From an uncultured Senegalimassilia sp. (GTDB lineage: Bacteria; Actinomycetota; Coriobacteriia; Coriobacteriales; Eggerthellaceae), in contig NZ_CAKTYH010000011.1 of assembly GCF_934632265.1 (NCBI RefSeq), positions 1 through 30,320 of the forward strand: 30,320 nt of DNA, read 5' to 3'. The translations under genes and the position numbers were made by a program. Below the pieces are notes generated by a model. It was not told the DNA's origin and searched no databases. It was given only the letters and a program-made list of their open reading frames with translations. Every line of letters begins with the position of its first letter. Position 1 is the stretch's first letter. This document shows positions 23,875 to 30,320 of the stretch, in pieces.

Positions 23875-25407
23875 ATGCAGCACGAACATACTCCGACAAG
23901 CGGCGAGCTGATGGTAGGCGCCGCGCTGGGATGCAGCACCGCATGGGTGTCCATGGCGTTCAAGAGCATGGGGCTGTACGCGGGCATGGCGCAGGCCGAG
24001 TCGACGCTTGACGCCGTGTACCTGGTTTCCATCATCTCCGTGGCGCTCACGCTGCTGGTCGCCGGCGCGCTTGCACAGGAGACCGAGAAGCTTATCACGG
24101 GCAAGGCGAGCATCTGGGCGCTTCCCGCCGCGATCGCCGCCAGCACGCTCGCCATGCCCCTATGCACCCGCTTGCCCGCAGGCGCCGACATCACGGCGAT
24201 GGTCGCCGTCGGCGCGATCTCGGGCGTTGCATCGGGGCTGTTCCTCATCCGGTTCGGCGTTTCGTTCAGCCTGCTTTCCACCGGCTCATGCATCATCGCG
24301 GCGGCAACCGGCACGATCGCCGCGTCGCTGCTGTTCGCGCTGTTCCTGCTGTTCGACCCGCTTCCGGCCTGCTCGCTTGCCGCCTCGATGCCGCTGTTCG
24401 CCGCCGTGCTGCTGGCGTTCGGCATGCACGTCCTGGCCGACCAGGGGAAGGCGGAATCGATCGAAAGCGCCGCCGAGCAGGCGCGAAAGGAACGGGAGAA
24501 GGAAGGGCCCGAGCGGATGCCCAAGCGCGAGTCCGCGCTAAGCGGGCGGGAGCTCGACCGTTTGACGCTGCAGCTTGCCTTGTGCTCCGCGCTCATCGGG
24601 TTCTCGAACGAGGCGGTGCGCACGCTATACGTGCATATGGGCGTTCGCGACGTCGGCGGCGTCGGTTACGCGACCGTCGAAGGCGGCGGCGCCTTTGTCG
24701 CCACGGTCATCGTGGTCGGCATAGCCCTTGCGCTTGCGAACATGAAAACGCAGCGCATGGCGCGCAACATCTACCATTTCCTTATCCTGCTGCTCGTTAA
24801 CAGCGTGCTGCTGCTGTTGGTTCCCGTCGTATACGGACAGCGCGCCGCCCTGATCGCGCACGCGCTGAACTCGGCATCGTACGCGTGCTTCGGCATGTTC
24901 ATGTGGACGATCCTGGCGGGCGTTTGCAATCGCTGCCCGGGGCAGCGCATCCGCACGTTCGCGTTCGTACGCGCCGGCTGGGCGCTCGGCCCGCTAGCCG
25001 GTGTAGTCGCCGGACGGTTCGTGCTGCACCAGCTGGGCATCAGCGTGGAGTCCGCCATGCCCATCATAGGGTTCGGCGTGCTGGCCATCCTCATTGCCAG
25101 CGGCTTCGCGTTCTCCGAAACCGATCTTGCGCGGGCCATGGACCTGCTGCCCATACGCCACAAGCGGCGTTTCCGTGAAAAGTGCGCAAGGATCGCCGCC
25201 GAGCACGCCCTGTCGGACCGAGAGAGCCAGGTGATGGTGCTGCTGGCGAAGGGCCGCAACCTGCCCTACATCCAAGACGAGCTGCTGCTGTCGAAAAGCA
25301 CCGTGAGCACGCACCGTCAGCATATCTACACGAAGCTGGACATCCACTCGCAGCAAGAGCTCATCGACCTTGTGCAGAACACGAAGGAGAAGCCGACCGC
25401 ATCCTAA
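23875..25407 (+). CDS. Membrane-anchored LuxR-family regulator (12-helix sensor plus HTH)
   Basis: A 510-residue protein. Residues up to about 425 form some 12 hydrophobic helices in two halves, separated by a charged loop (about residues 195-225, rich in Glu, Lys and Arg), like a major-facilitator transporter. Residues of about 445-505 form a LuxR/GerE helix-turn-helix (ALSDRESQVMVLLAKGRNLP, then LSKSTVSTHRQHIYTKLDIH). No receiver domain is present. Such one-component regulators are numerous in Eggerthellaceae and commonly sit next to reductase or dehydroxylase operons that they induce in response to substrate. It is divergent from the molybdoenzyme operon, its probable target. AGAGAGGGG precedes the ATG. 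Whether the membrane domain senses, transports or both is unknown. Confidence 0.88.
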   Translation: MQHEHTPTSGELMVGAALGCSTAWVSMAFKSMGLYAGMAQAESTLDAVYLVSIISVALTLLVAGALAQETEKLITGKASIWALPAAIAASTLAMPLCTRLPAGADITAMVAVGAISGVASGLFLIRFGVSFSLLSTGSCIIAAATGTIAASLLFALFLLFDPLPACSLAASMPLFAAVLLAFGMHVLADQGKAESIESAAEQARKEREKEGPERMPKRESALSGRELDRLTLQLALCSALIGFSNEAVRTLYVHMGVRDVGGVGYATVEGGGAFVATVIVVGIALALANMKTQRMARNIYHFLILLLVNSVLLLLVPVVYGQRAALIAHALNSASYACFGMFMWTILAGVCNRCPGQRIRTFAFVRAGWALGPLAGVVAGRFVLHQLGISVESAMPIIGFGVLAILIASGFAFSETDLARAMDLLPIRHKRRFREKCARIAAEHALSDRESQVMVLLAKGRNLPYIQDELLLSKSTVSTHRQHIYTKLDIHSQQELIDLVQNTKEKPTAS

Positions 25408-25454
25408 GCGGCCGACAGGGGGAGCGGCGGGTCGGCGGCGGGCTGGCGGCGGGT

Positions 25455-25470
25455 CGGCTCCGCAGAGCCG
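25455..25470 (+). terminator. Short hairpin after the membrane-LuxR gene
   Basis: CGGCTC-CGCA-GAGCCG is a perfect 6-base stem with a 4-base loop, 48 bases after the stop. It has no T-run, so a terminator role is tentative. Confidence 0.35.
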
Positions 25471-25652
25471 CCGGCCCCTTGTCGGACGCCCGAGCGCGCC
25501 AGCCTGCCGCCCTGCGGCGGGCGCGGCGGCTCGCGGGCCGGGATCCGTTCGCGGTGGGCTTGTCGGACGCGGCGACTCGCGGGCCGAGCGCGCTTGCAGG
25601 AAGCGTTCGCCTGACGAACCCGCGGGCGCGCGCCGGGCATCCCGCGGCCGTC

Positions 25653-25709
25653 TACCCTACTCCCTTCGCAACCTTCCTCACCTGCGGAAACGTTGATATA
25701 CCCTACTCC
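25653..25709. promoter_or_regulatory. 11-bp direct repeat upstream of the cytochrome operon
   Basis: TACCCTACTCC occurs at 25653-25663 and 25699-25709, 46 bases apart, roughly 90-145 bases before the cytochrome start. It may be a regulator binding pair. Confidence 0.4.
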
Positions 25710-25796
25710 ATGCGATTCTTTCTCCCTGGGGTTTTCCCTATCCTTTTCCCTGCTCGCACGTAGCAAGAGAGAAGGAACTCAAGGAGAGGAGAACAT

Positions 25797-26495
25797 GTGA
25801 GCGAGAACGAGAATGCGCCTGCGCCGAGGCGCGCGCATCGCGGGGCCATCGTGGGCGGCGTGGTCGCGGTCGTCGTGGTGGTCGCCGCAATCGGGGCGTT
25901 CGTCTGGCACGAGCAGCCCAGCTTCTGCAACGCCATCTGCCACACGCCGATGGACGGCTATCTGGAAACCTACGAGGCGACGCCCGGGCAACCCGCAACC
26001 GACAAGTGGGGCAACCCCGTGGCCGACGCGTCCGGCATGCTTTCCGCCGTGCATCGCACCAACAGCAGCGACGCCGACTGCCTGACCTGCCATCAGCCCG
26101 TCATGAGCGAGCAGATCAACGAGGGCATGGAGTGGATCGGAGGCAACTACACCCTGGTGGCCACCGACGGCAACCCCGACGGCGTGCTGACCGAGCGCAG
26201 CACCGATCAGCTGACCGAGGCGCGCGGCGTCCAGGGCGACCAGTTCTGCCTGAACAAGGACTGCCATGACATGACGCGCGAGGACCTGACCGCCATGACC
26301 GAGGTCAAGACCGACAACCCCGCCATCAGGATCCGCAACCCGCACTCCTGGCAGCACGGCCAGCAGGCCTGCACCGATTGCCACAAGGCGCACCGCGCCA
26401 GCGTGCTCACCTGCACGCAGTGCCACGCCGACATGCAGGTCCCCGAGGGCTGGATCTCCGCACAGGAAGCGAAACTGCTTCCCAACCAGGCCTAA
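25797..26495 (+). CDS. Membrane-anchored pentahaem cytochrome c
   Basis: This 232-residue protein has a short cytosolic tail and a single helix (about residues 17-36, VVAVVVVVAAIGAFVW). An outside domain follows with five haem-attachment sites: Cys44/Cys48/His49 (C-x3-CH), Cys95/98/His99, Cys151/156/His157 (C-x4-CH), Cys192/195/His196 and Cys206/209/His210. The NrfH/NapC-like architecture suggests that it takes electrons from menaquinol and hands them to the flavoprotein encoded 20 bases downstream. This gene pairing resembles cgr1-cgr2 and other respiratory flavoprotein reductases of Eggerthellaceae. The start is GTG at 25797, with AAGGAGAGGAG just before it; the overlapping ATG at 25795 would stop at once. 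Two of the five motifs deviate from C-x2-CH. Confidence 0.88.
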   Translation: MSENENAPAPRRAHRGAIVGGVVAVVVVVAAIGAFVWHEQPSFCNAICHTPMDGYLETYEATPGQPATDKWGNPVADASGMLSAVHRTNSSDADCLTCHQPVMSEQINEGMEWIGGNYTLVATDGNPDGVLTERSTDQLTEARGVQGDQFCLNKDCHDMTREDLTAMTEVKTDNPAIRIRNPHSWQHGQQACTDCHKAHRASVLTCTQCHADMQVPEGWISAQEAKLLPNQA

Positions 26496-26515
26496 CGCGA
26501 AACAGGAGCAACCAT

Positions 26516-28231
26516 ATGAGCAATAAGACGTTAAGCCGCCGAAGCTTCCTCACCGGCTTCGGCGCAGCAGGCGCCCTGGCTGCCGCCGGCGCGCTGACGG
26601 GCTGCGGCGCCCCCGCCGTGGCCACGAAGGAGGACCTGGAGCGCCAGAAGGCCGCCGAGAAGGGCGACTGGTGCGAGAAGCCGGCCGTCCCGCAGAAGGT
26701 CGCCGAGACCTTCGACGCCGACGTGGTCGTGGTCGGTGCCGGCAACGGCGGCATGGTGGCCGCCACCACCGCGGCGCAGGCGGGCGCGAAGGTCATCGTG
26801 CTGGAGGCTTCCAACGGCCTGGCATGCGCACGCGAGGCCATCGGCGCGCTGAACTCCAAGCTGGCCGGCGAGCACACCGAGGACGTGGCGAAGATCATCA
26901 ACTACGCCAGCCAGACGCAGTCCGGCGACATCAACCCGCCACTGTACCGCACCTGGGCCGAGAAGTCCGGCGAGATGATCGAGTGGATGGCCGAGACGCT
27001 GGCGCCGCTGGGCATGGTGTTCCCGTTCGAGTGGCACAAGCCCGACGACGAGCACGCCTACTATCCCGCCATGTGCTACAACCCCTGCCTGGGCGAATAC
27101 AACCCCGAGGGCCCGAACTACACCGCCTACATGCATCTGCGCATGCTGCAGCAGGTCTTCGAGGGCCTGGGCGGCGAGATCAAGTTCCTCACGCCCGCCG
27201 AGCAGCTGATCCAGGACGGCGACGGCCGCGTAACCGGCGTATATGCCACAAAGGCCGACGGCAGCTACATCAAGATCAACGTGGCGAAGGGCGTCATCCT
27301 GTGCACCGGCGGCTACGGCGCCAACGACGATATGCTCGAGGCGCTGCAGCCCGGCGTGACCGACTGGTGCGTCACCGGCAGCTCCACGTGCGAGAAGGGC
27401 CAGGGCATCAAGATGGCCCTGTGGGCCGGCGGCCAGCTTGAGGCCGGCGGCGGCTCGATGATCTGGAACCGCGGCGGCATGACCGACGACACCACGTTCG
27501 GCAAGCCCTACAACGGCGAGCTGTTCATCATGGGAAGCCAGCCCTACCTGCACGTGAACACGCGCGGCGAGCGCTTCATGAACGAGGACCAGTGCTACCC
27601 TATGAGCTATTCCATGGCGTGCAACCAGCCCGGCCATTACAGCTGGGAGGTGTTCGACGGCAAGTACTACGAGGACGCCGAGCGCTTCGACACCTGCGGC
27701 TGCTCGCGCATCGTGCCGGCGCCGGCGGGGACTGCGTTCAACGCCGACGTGTACAGCCTTGAGGCGGTCGGCAAGGACAACCTGGACAACTTCTGGATCG
27801 GCCCGGCGCTGCAAAACGGCGTGCTGAAGAAGGCCGACACCCTTGAGGAGCTGGCCGACGTCATGGGCTTCTCCGACGAGGAGAAGAAGACGTTCCTGGC
27901 AACGGTCGAGCGTTACAACAAGCTCTACGAGCAGGGCGAGGACGTGGACTTCGGCAAGCCGATGTACCGCATGTCGTCGGTGTCGCAACCGCCGTTCTAC
28001 GCGGCGCGCATCGCCGGTACCATGCTGGCCACCATGCACGGCATCATCACGAACGTGAACAGCCAGCCCGTGCGCGAGGACGGCAGCGTTGTGGAGGGCT
28101 TGTACGTTTGCGGCAACGACCAGGGCGGATTCTACCCGCACAACTATCCAAGCAACCTGACGGGCATCAACGCCGGCCGCACGGCCACATTCGCCCGCAT
28201 CGCCGCCAAGCACGTCTGCGGCGTGGAGTAA
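26516..28231 (+). CDS. TAT/lipobox FAD-binding reductase of the fumarate-reductase flavoprotein family
   Basis: A 571-residue flavoprotein. The N-terminus has a twin-arginine signal (LSRRSFLTGFGAAGALAAAG) followed by a lipobox-like LTGC with Cys30. The FAD-binding motif is VVVGAGNGGMVAATTAA (GAGNGG at residues 74-79), with Glu97 ending the second strand. The remainder follows the fumarate reductase/urocanate reductase pattern (GVILCTGGYGANDDML, LHVNTRGERFMNEDQ, TMHGIITNVNSQPV). In the C-terminal part the segment normally containing the substrate-binding Arg reads FYPHNYPSNLTG, with Tyr544 apparently at that position. The enzyme should reduce an organic acceptor outside the membrane with electrons from the cytochrome encoded upstream; fumarate itself is not certain. 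ATG at 26516 is preceded by ACAGGAG. Longer in-frame starts lie within the cytochrome gene. Confidence 0.87.
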   Translation: MSNKTLSRRSFLTGFGAAGALAAAGALTGCGAPAVATKEDLERQKAAEKGDWCEKPAVPQKVAETFDADVVVVGAGNGGMVAATTAAQAGAKVIVLEASNGLACAREAIGALNSKLAGEHTEDVAKIINYASQTQSGDINPPLYRTWAEKSGEMIEWMAETLAPLGMVFPFEWHKPDDEHAYYPAMCYNPCLGEYNPEGPNYTAYMHLRMLQQVFEGLGGEIKFLTPAEQLIQDGDGRVTGVYATKADGSYIKINVAKGVILCTGGYGANDDMLEALQPGVTDWCVTGSSTCEKGQGIKMALWAGGQLEAGGGSMIWNRGGMTDDTTFGKPYNGELFIMGSQPYLHVNTRGERFMNEDQCYPMSYSMACNQPGHYSWEVFDGKYYEDAERFDTCGCSRIVPAPAGTAFNADVYSLEAVGKDNLDNFWIGPALQNGVLKKADTLEELADVMGFSDEEKKTFLATVERYNKLYEQGEDVDFGKPMYRMSSVSQPPFYAARIAGTMLATMHGIITNVNSQPVREDGSVVEGLYVCGNDQGGFYPHNYPSNLTGINAGRTATFARIAAKHVCGVE

Positions 28232-28267
28232 GCGGGAACGAGCGCGCCGGGGCGGAGCGCTTGCGGG

Positions 28268-28292
28268 GGCGTCCTTCGGGGCGCCTCTTTTT
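28268..28292 (+). terminator. Intrinsic terminator of the cytochrome/flavoprotein operon
   Basis: GGCGTCC and GGGCGCC pair over 7 bases (one G-U) around a TTCG tetraloop, directly followed by TCTTTTT. It lies 37 bases after the flavoprotein stop. Confidence 0.9.
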
Positions 28293-28344
28293 GCGTTGGG
28301 AGATGGGCTCGGGTGCGCCGACGCAGACTGAGCCGGCAACGGGC

Positions 28345-28377
28345 TTTTGCCCTGCGCGTTTTTGCGTTCGGGCAAAA
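28345..28377. repeat. 8-bp inverted repeat between convergent genes
   Basis: TTTTGCCC and GGGCAAAA are perfect arms around a 17-base loop, between the two plus-strand terminators. Function unknown. Confidence 0.35.
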
Positions 28378-28399
28378 CTAGCAGCGAAGTGGGGCTTTG

Positions 28400-28433
28400 C
28401 GCGCGACAGGCTTTCGGCGTGTCGCGCGTTTTT
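28400..28433 (+). terminator. Second plus-strand intrinsic terminator
   Basis: CGCGCGACA and TGTCGCGCG form a perfect 9-base stem around an 11-base loop, followed by TTTTT. It is a backup terminator, or the end of an unrecognised short transcript starting after 28292. Confidence 0.8.
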
Positions 28434-28468
28434 CGTTTTGAGGCAGGTTTGCGGGGCCGCGATTTGGA

Positions 28469-30241
28469 TTACAGTTCGTCGCTCATGACCAGGTCGATGA
28501 GCTCTTGGCGCGAGTGCACGTCGAGCTTCGTGTAGATATGCTTCGCATGCGTAGCGGCCGTGTCGCGGCTGATGATGAGCGCGTCGCGGACATACGGGAT
28601 GGAACGCCCGTGCGCCAAAAGGCCGAACACCTCGGTTTCGCGCGGCGTCAACTTATGCTCACGAGCCAAAAGCGCCACCCGCTGCCCGATGAAGTCCACA
28701 GGCTGCGGGCCTTGCGAGGAGGGATTGGATGCGGAGCCTTCGCCCCCACCGACGCCAACAGCAGCCGACGCACTCGCGCCCGCACCCCTGACACTTTGGG
28801 GACGTAGCACTAAGTGTCCGGTTTCGGTTTCGGCAGCCGTCCCTTCGCCAACTGCGGTTTCGCCAGCCGACGCACCAGGCGCCGATGCGCCTTCGCTTTC
28901 GCCTTCCCCGCCTGCATCCCTGACATTTTGGGGACGTAGCACTAAGTGTCCGGCCTCGGTTTCGCCAGCTGCTACGCCTGCGGCCGCAATCGCGCCGGAG
29001 CCCGCCGCCGAAGCCGACGCCGCGCAAGCCGTGCCCGCGTAAACCGGGGCCGTTTCCCAGGACAAAAACCTGGTTTCGTCGTTGAGCGCCAGCATGACCG
29101 CAGCAACCAGCGCGACGATCAGCACCGCCGCTGCCCCGGAAGGCTCGATGGCGCTAGCGCCTATCGCGCCCTGCAGGGGAAACGACACCAACAGGCCGAG
29201 CAAATCGCCCACATGCACGAACAGCCAGCCCACGGCGTACGACTGCACCGGGGTGGCCGCTCCGCGGGCGGCGTAGGACGCGAAGTACATCTGCGTGATA
29301 ACGCAAAACGCGAAACGAGACGCGATGCCCACGCCCGCCGCCGCAAAAGCCCCCGTTTTCGCGCCAAGCACGATGATTGCGGCGAATCCGGCGACCATCA
29401 GCGGGCACATCCACCGATATGCGAACGACAGCGACACGCGGCGCGGCCCAGCGGTCGCAGACACGCTGACCACCGCCATGAACAGGGCGCTTGCCACGAA
29501 GATGACCACAGCATGGGACGCATCGGCCGAGGACGACGCCCAAAACGAGCCCTCGATGCTCACGAACATGCACGCGGCCAAGATGCCGAAGCCCCCGCGG
29601 CCCATGGAGCCGAACGCTTCGCGCAACGGAAGCGGGGCTGCCGGCAGGGACGCGTGGTCTGCCGAGGCCGAGGCGCTGACCTTAGGCCAAGCGCGCCAGA
29701 GCAAAACGCCGCTGACAAGCGGATATGCCGAAACAAGCGCGATCGACGCGGCGTGCGGCGCCGCCATGGCGGCAAGTGACAGCAGCGCCGCCACGAACGC
29801 GGACGCCGGCGCGCACGATTCGACGGCGTCTTGCGGCAGGCGCGCATACAGCTGACCCCACATCACCCACATCAGCGCACTGCCCGCGCCCGTGATGATC
29901 GCCGATACGGCGAACAGAAGCGGCGTTGTGACGACGCCGAACGCCGGGAGCGACAGCATCGGCGTGGTGACGGCAACCGCCAAGGGAGCGGCAACGACGA
30001 GCGCACGGCAATTCGTCGGCGGCCCGAGCCTGCGCTCCGCCGCGACGATAACGACCAGCGACACCACCGCGGAGCCGACGGGCAACACGCTCAGAGCCAA
30101 ACGCCGGGCCGTGCCGCCTCCCATCGCGTCCACCACCAGCGACAGCCCGTCCATGGACCCGGAGTAAAACGCGCAAAACACCCAAGCTAGCAGGAACCCC
30201 CATCCCAGGCAGCGGGCATTCGCCTTCATCTCATCGATCAT
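28469..30241 (-). CDS. Membrane-anchored LuxR-family regulator with long repeat-bearing linker
   Basis: A 590-residue protein. Some 12 hydrophobic helices fill about residues 10-395. A hydrophilic Ala/Gly/Glu/Ser-rich linker follows at about 397-520. A C-terminal LuxR-type HTH occupies about 525-590 (KLTPRETEVFGLLAHGRSIP, then ISRDTAATHAKHIYTKLDVH). The HTH resembles that of the other membrane-LuxR gene in this window (the shared IYTKLD-HS-QELIDLV tail), so both belong to one family. The linker is about 120 residues long and holds two copies of ETE-GHLVLRPQ-VR, 44 residues apart, encoded by a DNA repeat. It is convergent to the cytochrome/flavoprotein operon, its probable target. The ATG at 30241 is preceded by AAGGGGGG; ATG at 30229 is an alternative. 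Confidence 0.87.
   Translation of the reverse strand: MIDEMKANARCLGWGFLLAWVFCAFYSGSMDGLSLVVDAMGGGTARRLALSVLPVGSAVVSLVVIVAAERRLGPPTNCRALVVAAPLAVAVTTPMLSLPAFGVVTTPLLFAVSAIITGAGSALMWVMWGQLYARLPQDAVESCAPASAFVAALLSLAAMAAPHAASIALVSAYPLVSGVLLWRAWPKVSASASADHASLPAAPLPLREAFGSMGRGGFGILAACMFVSIEGSFWASSSADASHAVVIFVASALFMAVVSVSATAGPRRVSLSFAYRWMCPLMVAGFAAIIVLGAKTGAFAAAGVGIASRFAFCVITQMYFASYAARGAATPVQSYAVGWLFVHVGDLLGLLVSFPLQGAIGASAIEPSGAAAVLIVALVAAVMLALNDETRFLSWETAPVYAGTACAASASAAGSGAIAAAGVAAGETEAGHLVLRPQNVRDAGGEGESEGASAPGASAGETAVGEGTAAETETGHLVLRPQSVRGAGASASAAVGVGGGEGSASNPSSQGPQPVDFIGQRVALLAREHKLTPRETEVFGLLAHGRSIPYVRDALIISRDTAATHAKHIYTKLDVHSRQELIDLVMSDEL
28787..28837. repeat. REP-like palindromic unit 1 inside the LuxR linker
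   Basis: A 51-base unit containing GACACTT (28790-28796) and AAGTGTC (28812-28818) as 7-base inverted arms around a 15-base loop. It differs from unit 2 at only four positions. It encodes GHLVLRPQ and flanking residues on the minus strand. Confidence 0.8.
28919..28969. repeat. REP-like palindromic unit 2 inside the LuxR linker
   Basis: Same unit as at 28787-28837, 132 bases apart and in the same orientation. Arms are GACATTT (28922-28928) and AAGTGTC (28944-28950), with one G-U pair in RNA. The spacing of 132 is a multiple of three, so the reading frame is kept. Confidence 0.8.
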
Positions 30242-30262
30242 GATCCCCCCTTCGTTTCGCCT

Positions 30263-30297
30263 ATCATACGGTAAAACACCAGGTGAAAGGAATCACC
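30263..30297 (-). promoter_or_regulatory. Possible promoter and operator of the second membrane-LuxR gene
   Basis: TATGAT (minus strand, 30263-30268) is a reasonable -10 element, but no good -35 is seen. A small inverted repeat, GGTGA/TCACC (30282-30297), lies at the position where an operator or -35 element would be. Confidence 0.3.
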
Positions 30298-30320
30298 CGC
30301 TTTCGGGTATTGACGCAAGC

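Larger units (their letters stand above)
25408..25796. other. 389-base intergenic region
   Basis: The first 220 bases are an extremely GC-rich, low-complexity stretch with short hairpins. The last 140 bases are less GC-rich and should hold the promoter of the cytochrome/flavoprotein operon. No gene is convincing. TTGATA at 25693-25698 could be a -35 element, but no clear -10 follows at the right distance. Confidence 0.5.

Noticed and set aside
26378..26515. Upstream start for the flavoprotein within the cytochrome gene
   Set aside because: It would overlap the haem-binding C-terminus of the cytochrome in another frame and bury the twin-arginine signal; ATG at 26516 has ACAGGAG.
26531..28375. 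Long minus-strand frame (614 codons) opposite the flavoprotein gene
   Set aside because: Antisense shadow; no domain, and it runs into the terminator region.
28787..28969. CRISPR array suggested by two regularly spaced palindromic repeats
   Set aside because: Only two units exist, with a spacer of about 81 bases, inside an intact coding frame, and no cas genes lie nearby.

Overview
The window looks like a chromosome segment of a high-G+C gut actinobacterium of the Eggerthellaceae (Eggerthella / Gordonibacter / Slackia / Adlercreutzia relatives). The evidence is indirect: high G+C with very long antisense open frames, a TAT-exported molybdopterin oxidoreductase with ferredoxin and membrane-anchor subunits, a TAT/lipobox flavoprotein reductase paired with a small multihaem cytochrome c, and two regulators that fuse a 12-helix transporter-like membrane domain to a LuxR-type HTH. 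That combination is characteristic of this family. The genus cannot be fixed from the sequence alone.

Layout. (1) 82-429, minus: an orphan IS3-type OrfA-like HTH protein at the end of the next region. (2) 561-14943, minus: one apparently co-transcribed surface-polysaccharide operon. Its order is a LoaP/NusG-type antiterminator, a priming sugar-phosphate transferase, a WbuB-like glycosyltransferase, three genes for a UDP-2-acetamido-2,6-dideoxy-L-hexose (CapE-, RmlD/WbvR- and WecB-like), a second GT4 glycosyltransferase, a Wzy-like polymerase, a pyruvyltransferase-family protein, two tandem QueC-like PP-loop proteins, a Wzx-like flippase and a sugar-transfer-associated ATP-grasp protein. The distal half (about 561-9185) is visibly less G+C-rich than the proximal half, so it is probably a cassette acquired separately. 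(3) 15614-18436, plus: an orphan hybrid sensor kinase with two extracytoplasmic solute-binding-type domains. (4) 18857-23552, minus: a three-gene molybdoenzyme operon (catalytic subunit, four-cluster ferredoxin, DmsC-type anchor), with a divergent membrane-LuxR regulator at 23875-25407. (5) 25797-28231, plus: a pentahaem cytochrome c and a FAD-dependent fumarate-reductase-like enzyme, closed by a clear terminator. (6) 28469-30241, minus: a second membrane-LuxR regulator, convergent to that operon.

How the genes work together. The polysaccharide operon encodes priming, precursor synthesis, assembly, export and polymerisation of a Wzx/Wzy-dependent glycan. LoaP presumably keeps RNA polymerase processive over about 14 kb, and the leader is rich in hairpins. 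Regions 4-6 are two anaerobic respiratory modules. Each pairs an exported terminal reductase with an electron carrier, and each sits next to its own membrane-bound one-component LuxR regulator, which suggests substrate-induced respiration of a specific organic acceptor.

Most notable observations: an uninterrupted 883-bp perfect repeat inside two otherwise diverged tandem PP-loop genes (gene conversion or assembly artefact); mutually exclusive hairpins in the LoaP leader; a molybdoenzyme with DmsBC-like partners but a probable Cys metal ligand; and two palindromic REP-like units translated in frame within the linker of a LuxR regulator.
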